NCBI GenBank assembly: GCA_964522165.1
Contig: CAZFVV010000002.1
Span: 41,777-105,776, forward strand
Source of the DNA: JABWBP01 sp964522165
GTDB lineage: Bacteria > Calditrichota > Calditrichia > RBG-13-44-9 > J075
Direction: 5' to 3'
Length of the DNA stretch: 64,000 nucleotides
The translations under genes were made by a program, and so were the position numbers. Positions 32,888-41,024 of the stretch are shown in pieces. The notes beneath the pieces were generated by a model. It was not told where the DNA came from and searched no databases. It saw only the letters and a program-made list of their open reading frames with translations. How positions within the stretch are numbered: the stretch's first letter is position 1; every line of letters begins with the position of its first letter.

Positions 32888-32966
32888 GGTGATTGGGTGA
32901 TTTTGCGATTGGGCGATTGATGAAGTATTTATATTCACTAAATCGCTAAATCACCCAATCACTAAG
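32888..32966. repeat. Degenerate hairpin ('GGTGATTGGGTGATT' words)
   Basis: The left arm 32888-32919 (GGTGATTGGGTGATTTTGCG and on) pairs with the right arm 32936-32966 (CACTAAATCGCTAAATCACC and on). It lies between the binding-protein and first permease genes, inside what should be one transcript. It could therefore act as an mRNA stabiliser or attenuator that favours binding-protein expression (inference). Confidence 0.78.
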
Positions 32967-32990
32967 TCAAAAACAGGAGAAAAAAGAATA

Positions 32991-33887
32991 GTGGCGGCAG
33001 GCACAACAATAGTGAGCAGCAATAGACGCCTTGCATACCTCTTTTTACTTCCCGCCCTGTTGGTGATGGGGCTGGTGGTCATTTATCCCTTTGCTTACAA
33101 CCTGGTGATCTCTTTTTCCAATATGAGCCTGAGCCATTTTTATGACTGGAAGCTAAAGGGATTTTCCAACTATCTCCTGGTCTTGCAAGAAAGGAACTTC
33201 TGGTACTATTTCGGGAAAACCGTGCTGTGGACGCTGCTCAACCTGCTCTTTCACGTCTCCATCGGGGTATTCCTGGCTTTGATTTTGAATAAAGATATTC
33301 GCGGCAAATCGGTCTATCGCACCTTTTTGATCCTGCCCTGGGCGGTTCCCCAGTACATCACCGCGCTGAGCTGGCGGGGAATGTTCAACGCCGAATACGG
33401 GGCAGTGAATTTGATCTTGCAAAACCTGGCCGGATTTCAGCTGCCCTGGCTCTCCAGCGAATGGGGCGCGTTTACCGCCTGCCTGATTACCAATATATGG
33501 TTGGGGTTTCCGTTTATGATGATCGTTGCTTTAGGCGGCCTGCAGAGCATTCCCGACGAACTGTACGAAGCCGCGGAGATCGACGGCGCCAGCGCCTGGC
33601 AGAAATTCAAAAATATTACCGCCCCCATGCTCAAACCGGTGATGGTGCCGGCCATTACCTTAGGGGTGATCTGGACCTTCAACAACTTTAACGTGGTGTG
33701 GCTGGTCAGCAACGGGGGAGAGCCTTCGGAAACCACCCACATTCTGGTTAGCTGGGTGTACCGCGCGGCCTTTTTCTATTACCGGATGGGCTACGCGGCG
33801 GCGTTTTCCATGATCATTTTCATCATTCTCTTCGTGTTCGGCTGGCGCTTCATCAAACGCACCGGCGCGACGGAGAATATCTATTAG
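32991..33887 (+). CDS. Sugar ABC transporter permease, MalF-like
   Basis: A 298-residue inner-membrane permease with about six membrane segments. The EAA loop that docks the ATPase is present: EAAEIDGASAWQKFKNITAP at about residues 193-212. It starts at GTG 32991 with AGGAG 10 bases upstream. It pairs with the MalG-like permease downstream and the upstream binding protein. No ATPase gene (malK/msmX type) is in the window, so a shared, unlinked ATPase is needed. It lacks the extra N-terminal segments and large periplasmic loop of enterobacterial MalF, as in most family members. Confidence 0.92.
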   Translation: MAAGTTIVSSNRRLAYLFLLPALLVMGLVVIYPFAYNLVISFSNMSLSHFYDWKLKGFSNYLLVLQERNFWYYFGKTVLWTLLNLLFHVSIGVFLALILNKDIRGKSVYRTFLILPWAVPQYITALSWRGMFNAEYGAVNLILQNLAGFQLPWLSSEWGAFTACLITNIWLGFPFMMIVALGGLQSIPDELYEAAEIDGASAWQKFKNITAPMLKPVMVPAITLGVIWTFNNFNVVWLVSNGGEPSETTHILVSWVYRAAFFYYRMGYAAAFSMIIFIILFVFGWRFIKRTGATENIY

Positions 33888-33899
33888 GAGTCGCATCTC

Positions 33900-34132
33900 G
33901 TGATTCACGTTATTCGTTCTCGCGCCACCAGGCAGCAAATGGATGAAATGCTTCAAGCCCTGGGCACCTATATTAAACTGGCGGTAGATATTCGGCGAGA
34001 AATTCTGTCGGGCGGCGGAGCACTCCACGCCGAATTCGCCCCCGCCAGAATAATCCTTCGCTTGAAATCCTTGATCCGGCAATTAGAAAGCAGGTGGCAG
34101 AGATTACTTATCAATTATTAGGTGGAGTATGA
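33900..34132 (+). pseudogene. DUF5674-like gene with internal deletion and frameshift
   Basis: A GTG-started frame gives MIHVIRSRATRQQMDEMLQA, then LAVDIRREILSGGGALHAE, which fits the N-terminal half of the DUF5674 family. After LHAE the family match moves to another frame, starting at 34034: IRPRQNNPSLEILDPAIRKQ then VAEITYQLLGGV, which fits the family's C-terminus. About 40 central residues are missing. The restored frame ends TGA at 34130-34132, overlapping the ATG of the next gene in a classic ATGA, as expected of an originally coupled pair. Read without correction, the product is a 73-residue hybrid ending at 34121. The family has no known function. The assignment rests on recalled family pattern. 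Confidence 0.6.
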
Positions 34133-34476
34133 AAGATTGGACTATAATCCGCGAACGCTATTTGCAAGATGAACTGCCTGTACGCCTGGGAGGGCTGGCG
34201 GCAAATTTGAGCCGAATCAAATCCTTTGCAACCCATGATGCAAATCGTGAGGTAATTGAAAGCCTCCTGGATGAAAGCAAATTTTTCATCGAATGGACCG
34301 CAGCCGAGGCGGAGATCGACGTTGCAGCAGCGTTAGTGGAATTGCAAATTCAGTTAGCTCGTTGGCAGAGAAACTGGGCAAGTATTTGGGCGAACCCCGC
34401 GCAGCGCCGCGAAGTTGCCGAACAATCGGCTGACTGGTCCAATCGCATCTTGAAACTATCCGGCTTGTTGAGTTGA
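34129..34476 (+). CDS. Small helical protein of unknown function in the transporter operon
   Basis: A 115-residue protein that I do not recognise as a named family. It is predicted almost all alpha-helical, acidic and Trp-rich (WTIIRERYLQDELPVRLGGL, ESLLDESKFFIEWTA, RWQRNWASIWANP), with no signal or membrane segment, so it is cytoplasmic. Its start overlaps the restored DUF5674 frame by four bases, which suggests the two once worked together as a pair inserted between the permease genes. The gap to the second permease gene is 25 bases. Function unknown. Confidence 0.7.
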   Translation: MKDWTIIRERYLQDELPVRLGGLAANLSRIKSFATHDANREVIESLLDESKFFIEWTAAEAEIDVAAALVELQIQLARWQRNWASIWANPAQRREVAEQSADWSNRILKLSGLLS

Positions 34477-34501
34477 CAGGATATAAAAAGCATAACAAAG
34501 T

Positions 34502-35344
34502 ATGAAAAATCCCCGCTCCCTCTCTCTCAAAGGTAAAATCGGCGCGTACGCTGTTTTAACCCTCTTTGCGCTGTTTGCCGTTTACCCGGTGATCACGGTT
34601 TTTTCCATCTCCCTTCGCCCGGCCGGGCAGTTGTTGAGCAAATCCCTGGCGATCATTCCGGAAGGCGCTACTCTGGATTCTTACCGGCGCTTATTCTTTG
34701 AGGAGCCTTTCCTGCGCTGGATGGGCAACAGCCTCATCGTCTCCCTGGCGGTGACCGTGGTGGGAGTGGGGCTGGCGATCACCGCCGGCTACGCCTTTTC
34801 CCGCTTCAAATTCCCCGGCCGCTCCGCGGCCATGATCGGGATCATTACCACCCAAATGTTCCCGGTGAGCATGTTGCTGCTGCCCCTGTTCATTCTGCTC
34901 ATCAAACTGCATCTGTACGATAGTTTTTTAGGCCTGATCGTCGCCTATTCCGCCACCGCCCTGCCTTTTACCATCTGGCAAATGAAGGGGTATTACGATA
35001 CCATCCCCTACAGCTTAGAAGAAGCCGCCACTATCGACGGCGCTTCCCCGGTCTATACCTTTTACAAAATTATTCTTCCCCTGGCGCTGCCGGCCCTGGC
35101 GATCACCGCTTTGTTTTCCTTTATGTCCGCCTGGTCGGAATACCTGGTGGCAGTGGTGCTGATCCAGGATACGGATCTGTTCACCCTGCCGTTGGGGCTG
35201 AAGAGCTATCAATCCAATATGGAAGCCTCCTGGGGATTGTATTCCGCGGGCGCGATTATTGTGAGCCTTCCGGTAGTACTGTTTTTTATGATCGTGAGCC
35301 GCTGGCTCATTTCCGGGTTAACCTTAGGGAGCGTGAAAGGATGA
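34502..35344 (+). CDS. Sugar ABC transporter permease, MalG-like
   Basis: A 280-residue inner-membrane permease with six membrane segments. The EAA loop is EEAATIDGASPVYTFYKIIL at about residues 173-192. The C-terminal SRWLISGLTLGSVKG is the usual ending of MalG-type proteins. Together with the MalF-like protein it forms the transmembrane channel. The stop overlaps the next start in ATGA (35341-35344), coupling it to the esterase gene. Confidence 0.92.
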   Translation: MKNPRSLSLKGKIGAYAVLTLFALFAVYPVITVFSISLRPAGQLLSKSLAIIPEGATLDSYRRLFFEEPFLRWMGNSLIVSLAVTVVGVGLAITAGYAFSRFKFPGRSAAMIGIITTQMFPVSMLLLPLFILLIKLHLYDSFLGLIVAYSATALPFTIWQMKGYYDTIPYSLEEAATIDGASPVYTFYKIILPLALPALAITALFSFMSAWSEYLVAVVLIQDTDLFTLPLGLKSYQSNMEASWGLYSAGAIIVSLPVVLFFMIVSRWLISGLTLGSVKG

Positions 35345-36600
35345 GAACCATTTTATTCCTGATTGTTGCGCTAATCAGTTTGAGCGTGGCCGCCTGTTCC
35401 GGTAATCCGCTGGGGGATTCTCCGCTGCCGATGGGAACTCCCGCGGAGAATATCACTGCGGCGCCGGATCGCTGGTATTTTGCGGAATTTCTGCAAGAGA
35501 TGGACTCCCTTAGCGATCCCCAGGCCCGCCAGGCCCTGGCAGACAGCTTCATGGCCTACGCCGCCGGGTTCGGCTTTCCCTTGACGGAGGATTCCCTGTG
35601 CCATTTCCTTTACCGCGGAAACCCGGGCAGCGGATTTTCCGTGCCGGGAGATTTCAACGGCTGGCAGCCGGGCGCCGATCCCTTCTCGCACATTTCCGCT
35701 ACCAACCTCTACTATTGCAGCAAAATTTTCCCCCTGGACGCACGTTTGGATTATAAATTCTTCTGGAGCAGCAACACCTGGATTCTCGACCCGCTCAATC
35801 CCCATACCGTTACCGGCGGCTTCGGGCCGAATTCGGAATTGCGCATGCCGGAATGGGTCTATCCCTGGGAGATCGACTATGACCCCGCCGTTCCGCACGG
35901 AACCGTGCAGCAGCACAGTTTCAGCAGCGTTATTTTGAATAATACCCGCCAGGTGCGGGTGTACCTTCCTCCCGGATACGCGCAGGATACCCTGCACTAC
36001 CCCACAATTTATGTGCAGGACGGCGGCGAATACCTGCAACTGGCCAGCATGGTCAACGTGTTGGACAATTTGCAGGCCGCCAACCACATCAAACCCATCA
36101 TTGCCGTGTTCGTGAACCCGGTGGACCGGATGAGCGAATACTGGAGCAACGCCGATAACTATATGGCCATGCTGGCCACGGAACTGGTTCCCTTTGTGGA
36201 ATCCCTGTACCGCTGCAAGAACGCCGCGGCGGACCGCGCCATGATGGGAGCCTCCCTGGGCGGGTTCGTGAGCCTCTACGGCGCGTTTCAGCGCCCGGAG
36301 ACTTTCGGATTGAGCGCCGGGCAATCCAGCTCCATCTGGATCAGTTCGCCCTCGGTCATCCAGTTGTACGCCAACTCCCCCCAAAAAGAAATCGACATCT
36401 ACATCGACTGGGGAACCTTCGAGGGCACTCAGCCGGAGCATTACCAGTTTATAGCGGTGCTGCAGAGCAAGGGTTATACCTTTACCGCTAACGAGTACCA
36501 CGAAGGGCACAGTTGGGGAAACTGGCGGGCGCACATCGATGAAATTTTGAAAGCGTTTTGGAGAATCCCCCCCACCGGGATCACCCCCTGGGGGCGTTGA
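35341..36600 (+). CDS. CBM48-esterase lipoprotein (enterochelin-esterase-like alpha/beta hydrolase)
   Basis: A 419-residue lipoprotein. The signal ends VAAC (lipobox, Cys about residue 19). An N-terminal E-set/CBM48-like domain (about 80-165) contains GFSVPGDFNGW and LDYKFFWSSNTWILDPLNP. The C-terminal esterase D-type alpha/beta hydrolase follows (VRVYLPPGY, YPTIYVQDGGEYL, nucleophile elbow GASLGG near residue 304, catalytic-type His in YHEGHSWGNWR near 390). This CBM48-esterase layout is shared with carbohydrate esterases and Fes-like proteins. Being coupled to malG, it probably removes acyl groups from, or otherwise processes, an imported or surface glucan (inference). Confidence 0.87.
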   Translation: MRTILFLIVALISLSVAACSGNPLGDSPLPMGTPAENITAAPDRWYFAEFLQEMDSLSDPQARQALADSFMAYAAGFGFPLTEDSLCHFLYRGNPGSGFSVPGDFNGWQPGADPFSHISATNLYYCSKIFPLDARLDYKFFWSSNTWILDPLNPHTVTGGFGPNSELRMPEWVYPWEIDYDPAVPHGTVQQHSFSSVILNNTRQVRVYLPPGYAQDTLHYPTIYVQDGGEYLQLASMVNVLDNLQAANHIKPIIAVFVNPVDRMSEYWSNADNYMAMLATELVPFVESLYRCKNAAADRAMMGASLGGFVSLYGAFQRPETFGLSAGQSSSIWISSPSVIQLYANSPQKEIDIYIDWGTFEGTQPEHYQFIAVLQSKGYTFTANEYHEGHSWGNWRAHIDEILKAFWRIPPTGITPWGR

Positions 36601-36982
36601 GCGGGAGTGCGGAGACTTTTCAACGATTGTAGGGCGGTAGAAAATAGGAGTGCAAAATTTATTTTGCAATAGAAGTGCCCCAAAGGGATGGCTTTGCCTC
36701 AATCCCGGAAATCCGCATAGGCGTAAACCTGAGCAAAAAATCACCGCAAAGACCCCGGCCATCCGGGGCAAAGAACATAATATTGATTTTTGTGAATAAC
36801 AGCAGGATTTTCGGGCGAGAACTCTCTAAAGACTCCGCGTCTTTGCGGTAAAAAAATACCTGGGGTTAACGCCCATGCGGAACGCCGGGATGCACTGCCA
36901 GTGCAGAATAAATTCTGCACTCCTGTCGCCCCAAAATCATTTTGCTTTCTCACTGAACGTTTGACATAAACCGGAAAGGAAT
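36601..36982. other. Repeat-rich gap between the esterase gene and the TrmB gene
   Basis: No gene seen. It contains a GGAGTGCAAAATTTATTTTGCA palindrome element (about 36647-36669), a degenerate hairpin with arms TCACCGCAAAGAC (36741-36753) and GTCTTTGCGGTAA (36839-36851), and GTGCAGAATAAATTCTGCAC followed by TCC (36901-36923). The TrmB promoter was not identified. Confidence 0.7.
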
Positions 36983-37855
36983 ATGCTCGAAAAAATTGCT
37001 AAGAAAATGGCCGAGTTGGGATTTACCCAGTATGAGGCGCGCGCTTATGTCTCGTTGCTGCAGAATTTCCCCGCCACCCGCTACGAGATTAGCAAGCAAA
37101 GCGGCATCCCGCGCTCGGCAATTTACGACGCCATCAACCGCCTGGAGCGTTTTGGGGCAGTGAACGCCATTTCCGCCAAGCCGGAAAAATACGTCCCGCT
37201 GCCGCCCGATAAATTGATCGAGTTATTGGAAAACCGCTATAAAAGTAAAATCGCTGAATTTTACCGGGGCGTTTCCAATTTGCAGGTAAACCTGGAGTCG
37301 GAGAATCTCTGGAACATCACCGGCTACGCCAACCTGGTTTTAAAAGCGCGGGAAATGGTCGCTAACGCCCGGGAAGAGATCTATCTTTCCGCCTGGAACC
37401 GGGAAATCCAGGAATTAAAAAATGAGTTGAAAGCGGCGGTGGAGCGGGGCGTGAAGGTAGTGTTGTTCTCGTTTACCAAAACCGTGAACCTCGGGCTGGT
37501 ATATTGTTATAATTTGGAAGAAAAAGAGCTCGAAAAAGCCTGGGACCATAAAATTATTTTGGTGCGAGACCGCGAAGAGCTGTTGATGGGGGAGGCCAAT
37601 AAAGAAATTCCCCGCAAAGTGGCCTGGACCCAGAATAAAGCCATCGTGATGATCGCCGCCAACCACATCATCCTGGATATTACCCTCTACGGTTTGCGGG
37701 CGGGGGTGGATATCCGTGACGTGGTGATCGAAAATCACCCCGGGGAGCTGGCCCTGGTGGGCCGGCTGCTGCGGGAGCGTTTCCCCGACAAACCGGCCAT
37801 CAACCTGGATTTTTCGAAAACAGCGGCAGAGCCGGCAGATACTTTGACGGTGTAA
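36983..37855 (+). CDS. TrmB-family sugar-responsive transcriptional regulator
   Basis: A 290-residue regulator. The N-terminal winged helix-turn-helix (about 5-75) reads LGFTQYEARAYVSLLQ, YEISKQSGIPRSAIYDAINR, LERFGAV. A coiled linker (LIELLENRYKSKIAEFYRGV) and the TrmB C-terminal domain with phospholipase-D-like fold (AREEIYLSAWNREIQELKNE and on) follow. TrmB proteins control maltose and maltodextrin transport genes in archaea and some bacteria by direct sugar binding. Its place between the ABC/esterase operon and the GH13 gene makes these its likely targets. AAAGGA lies 7 bases before the start. No operator could be assigned. Confidence 0.9.
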   Translation: MLEKIAKKMAELGFTQYEARAYVSLLQNFPATRYEISKQSGIPRSAIYDAINRLERFGAVNAISAKPEKYVPLPPDKLIELLENRYKSKIAEFYRGVSNLQVNLESENLWNITGYANLVLKAREMVANAREEIYLSAWNREIQELKNELKAAVERGVKVVLFSFTKTVNLGLVYCYNLEEKELEKAWDHKIILVRDREELLMGEANKEIPRKVAWTQNKAIVMIAANHIILDITLYGLRAGVDIRDVVIENHPGELALVGRLLRERFPDKPAINLDFSKTAAEPADTLTV

Positions 37856-37866
37856 TCCGCTACCGG

Positions 37867-37994
37867 AGTGCAAAGCTTCAGCTTTGCATGAGAAAACTCC
37901 GGCAAAGTCCCGCTAATGTTTTTGGAGTGCGAAATTAAAGCGGGGCAAGTTCTTTGGAGCACTCTGTCAATGCAAAATTGAAGTTTTGCACTCC
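37867..37994. repeat. Two GTGCAAA-family palindromes before the GH13 gene
   Basis: TGCAAAGCTTCAGCTTTGCA (37869-37888), preceded by GGAG, and TGCAAAATTGAAGTTTTGCA followed by CTCC (37972-37995), with a decayed GGAGTGCGAAATTAAAG copy between them (37927-37943). They separate the TrmB gene from the GH13 gene and leave only about 35 bases for the ribosome-binding region. Confidence 0.8.
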
Positions 37995-38031
37995 GGGCAT
38001 AAAAACTCTTAGCCTGCAAGGAGCACATACT

Positions 38032-40791
38032 ATGAAAAAGATACGCCAGTTTGCATGGGTATTGGCGCTGCTCGGCATGGTCCCACTAACTTCCCGGGCC
38101 CAGGACAGCGTGGACGTCACCTTCCGGTATAACATTACCGGGCAGACCGGCCTCTCGGTGCCGGGAGAATTCAACGGCTGGAATAATACCGCCTGGCCGA
38201 TGGCCTACCTGGGCGGCGACCTGTGGGTTCGCAACGCCCGCCTGCGCATCGGCGGGAACCCCACCCCCCCGCCCCAGGGGATACCGGGCGCCTGGCAATA
38301 CAAATTCTACTACAGCGGCGCCAGCCCCTGGCCCAATGACCCCTTGAACCATCACGTTAACACCCTTGATAACGATAATTCCTTCATCTACGTGAAGGAC
38401 CCCACCATTTACCATTTCCTGCCCAACCAGCGCAGCGGTTTTGTGACGACCGAGTTTCCCACCATCTCCGCGTACATCTTCCCGAAAGTGGGAACGGTGG
38501 TGGATACCGCTTCCCTGGCCCTCTCCATCGACGGGGTTCTCTACGATAACTTAGGCAGCTATTATGATTTCACAAGCCGGCAACTCATTTTTACTGCCTT
38601 CACGGCCTTAGGAAACGGCGGCCATACCATGATTCTCTATGCCGGGGCCAATTCCGATACGGTCACATTCGTAACCCAGATCGGCGGCCCTCCGATTGCC
38701 CCGCTGCCGGGCTACGCGCGGCACGGGGTAACCCTGCCCGGCACGGCCTCCAATGATTCGACCACCTTCCGGCTGAGGGTAGGGGGGACCAATGCGGTGC
38801 TGCTGCGGGTCGCCCCGGCCGGGCAGCCGGTCGCCTCCGCCAACCCGCATTTCATGCGCAAGGATCCTGCTTCGGATAACTGGTGGATCAACCTTGATCT
38901 ACCCCCGGGTACTTACGAGTATCTCTATCAAACCGGCAGCGGGGCGCAAATTTACGATCCCTGGGGCAGGCACAATGGGCAGTACGGATCGCGTTTTACC
39001 ATCGGCCCGGAGGGGTTGACCGCGGATGATTACCTCTGGCAGAGCAATGATTATGAGCGCCCGCCGTTGAACCGACTGGCAATATATGAATTGCACGTCG
39101 GCGAATTCGGCGGCGGCTATTACGGCCTGCCCGCCGGAACCGCCGGTTTCGCGGAACTGACCACCCTGCTGCCTTACCTCGATTACTTAGGGGTGAACGC
39201 CATCGAAGTGATGCCGGTAAATGATTTCGGGCAGGTGGGCGCATCCGGCCATTCCTGGGGATACGACATCAATTCTTACTTTGCCCTGGAGCCGGGCTAC
39301 GGAACCCCGCGGGATTTCAAGATACTGGTGGACTCCGCCCACGCCCGGGGGATGGCGGTGATCGTGGACGTGGTCTTCAACCACATGAACGACACCGGCC
39401 CGCTGTGGCAGATGCACCCGGATGAAGTTGCCAATCCCTATTTCAAGCTCAATAATGACCTGCGCTTCAACGAAGACCCGCTCTTTTTCTTCAAGGATAT
39501 GGACCATTGGACCGACGAAACCCAGGAATTGATCTTTGAAGTGCTGAAAATGTGGATCGAGGAATACCGGGTGGACGGGTTTCGCTATGATTTTACCCAG
39601 GGAATCGGCTGGAACGTGAACGAGCCGACCCGGGGCATCTTAGGATGGGCCAACCGGGTGGAGCAGGAATATAACGGAACCGTGTACCAGATAGCCGAGC
39701 ATTTGCCGGAAAGCCCGGCGCTGGTCTTCTACAGCGGTTTGACCGGCGGCTGGCACGACAGCTATCGCGATGAGATTTTCGACGAAGCGCGCTTCAAAAA
39801 TACCTCCCTGCTCGATTTTGAAAACCTGATTCTCGACCTGCGAGCCTATTCCGGCAATGATGTTCCGGCTTTCCCCAATGTTTACGCCAATCGCACCGAG
39901 CCGGTAAACGCCAACGTAAACCACGACGAGCAATCGCTGATTTACGAAATGGTAACCTTCCAGGGCGTTCCCGCCCCAGAAGCGGTGCTGCGGGATAAAC
40001 TCTATGCGACGTTTATGTTCACCTCCTTAGGAATCCCCATGCTCTGGCAGGGGATGGAGTTCGCGGAGCCGCGCGGCTGGATGAATGACAACGAGAAACT
40101 TTCCTACCGCCCGGTGCAGTTCGACCGCCTGCAAACCGCGGAAGGGCAGGACCATTATGCCTATTATCGCCCGCTGATCCGGCAGCGCCTGCAAAACCCG
40201 GCGCTCTACCAGGGCGCGCTGCGAAAACTGTTCCGCTATACCAGCCAGAAGGTGCTGGTGTGGGGAATGGAGGACACTACTTCCACCCATAAAGTAATGG
40301 CGGTCGCCAACCTGAGCTGGGTAGAGCAAACCATCACTGACGTGCCCTGGTTAGCCACCGGCGACTGGCATAACGTCTTCGACCAGACGGTTTTTACGGT
40401 GAACAGCACGCCCGTGCCCGGTATTACTCTTCCCGCCTACACCGCGCTGGTGTACGCTAACGCTCCGGACAGCGTGATCCTGAACGTCGAACCTCTCGCG
40501 GCCCGGGCGCCGGGGGAATTTTCTTTGCGGCAGAATTTTCCCAATCCCTTCAACCCGGAGACTACCATCGAATTCGAGACCCCGGTTCGCGAGCAGGTAA
40601 GATTAGAGATTTACAACATCCTGGGCCAGCGAGTGCGCACCCTCGCCAATGAGGTATATGCGCCGGGGCGATACCGGGTGGTATGGAACGGGAGGGACGA
40701 GGCCGGCGAGCCGGTCGCCAGCGGGATTTACATTCTGCACTTCCGGGCGGGCAATTTCGTGAAAAATCAACGAATGGTGCTGCTGCGCTGA
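38032..40791 (+). CDS. Secreted CBM48-GH13 enzyme with C-terminal sorting domain
   Basis: A 919-residue exported enzyme. The start is ATG 38032, with AAGGAG seven bases upstream and a signal peptide (RQFAWVLALLGMVPLTSRA) next to it. Two E-set/CBM48-like domains come first (about 27-130 with GLSVPGEFNGWN, and 245-350). The GH13 barrel follows, entering at LAIYELHVGEF. Catalytic residues are D520 (YRVDGFRYDFTQGI), E556 (YQIAEHLPE) and D632 (NHDEQS). The pattern is closest to branching-enzyme/isoamylase-like subfamilies. Residues 835-919 are a T9SS type A sorting domain (NFPNPFNPETTIEFETP, YNILGQRVRTLANE). Likely a cell-surface or secreted debranching or alpha-glucan-acting enzyme feeding the adjacent ABC importer. 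Confidence 0.92.
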   Translation: MKKIRQFAWVLALLGMVPLTSRAQDSVDVTFRYNITGQTGLSVPGEFNGWNNTAWPMAYLGGDLWVRNARLRIGGNPTPPPQGIPGAWQYKFYYSGASPWPNDPLNHHVNTLDNDNSFIYVKDPTIYHFLPNQRSGFVTTEFPTISAYIFPKVGTVVDTASLALSIDGVLYDNLGSYYDFTSRQLIFTAFTALGNGGHTMILYAGANSDTVTFVTQIGGPPIAPLPGYARHGVTLPGTASNDSTTFRLRVGGTNAVLLRVAPAGQPVASANPHFMRKDPASDNWWINLDLPPGTYEYLYQTGSGAQIYDPWGRHNGQYGSRFTIGPEGLTADDYLWQSNDYERPPLNRLAIYELHVGEFGGGYYGLPAGTAGFAELTTLLPYLDYLGVNAIEVMPVNDFGQVGASGHSWGYDINSYFALEPGYGTPRDFKILVDSAHARGMAVIVDVVFNHMNDTGPLWQMHPDEVANPYFKLNNDLRFNEDPLFFFKDMDHWTDETQELIFEVLKMWIEEYRVDGFRYDFTQGIGWNVNEPTRGILGWANRVEQEYNGTVYQIAEHLPESPALVFYSGLTGGWHDSYRDEIFDEARFKNTSLLDFENLILDLRAYSGNDVPAFPNVYANRTEPVNANVNHDEQSLIYEMVTFQGVPAPEAVLRDKLYATFMFTSLGIPMLWQGMEFAEPRGWMNDNEKLSYRPVQFDRLQTAEGQDHYAYYRPLIRQRLQNPALYQGALRKLFRYTSQKVLVWGMEDTTSTHKVMAVANLSWVEQTITDVPWLATGDWHNVFDQTVFTVNSTPVPGITLPAYTALVYANAPDSVILNVEPLAARAPGEFSLRQNFPNPFNPETTIEFETPVREQVRLEIYNILGQRVRTLANEVYAPGRYRVVWNGRDEAGEPVASGIYILHFRAGNFVKNQRMVLLR

Positions 40792-40897
40792 TTCCCGCGG
40801 CGGCAGGTTTGAATTTCAGACGCCCTTAACCCGGGTTTCGTATTTGGTCCCCAATGTTAATTACCCCGGGCTAACCACCCCCGCTTTGTAACTAATT

Positions 40898-40940
40898 CCC
40901 CTCCTTGAAAAGGAGGGGCGACCCCGGCGAAGCCGGGGTC
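40898..40940. repeat. Double hairpin repeat between convergent genes
   Basis: CCCCTCCTT-GAA-AAGGAGGGG (40898-40918) is followed at once by GACCCCGGC-GAA-GCCGGGGTC (40920-40940). Both are 9-bp stems with GAA triloops. The element looks like an interspersed repeat with the flank ...GGGGTGGTT. It sits between the convergent GH13 and lysozyme-like genes, where it could stop transcription from both sides. Confidence 0.8.
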
Positions 40941-41024
40941 GGGGTGGTTGCGTATGAAAACGGATATCGCCTGCTGCGGATTCTCATCTTTCCATAAAGT
41001 TGGGGACTACAATATGAACTTAGG

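Noticed and set aside
37954..38031. Upstream ATG start for the secreted GH13 enzyme
   Set aside because: The extra 26 residues are a translation of the GTGCAAA palindrome; ATG 38032 has AAGGAG and begins the signal peptide.
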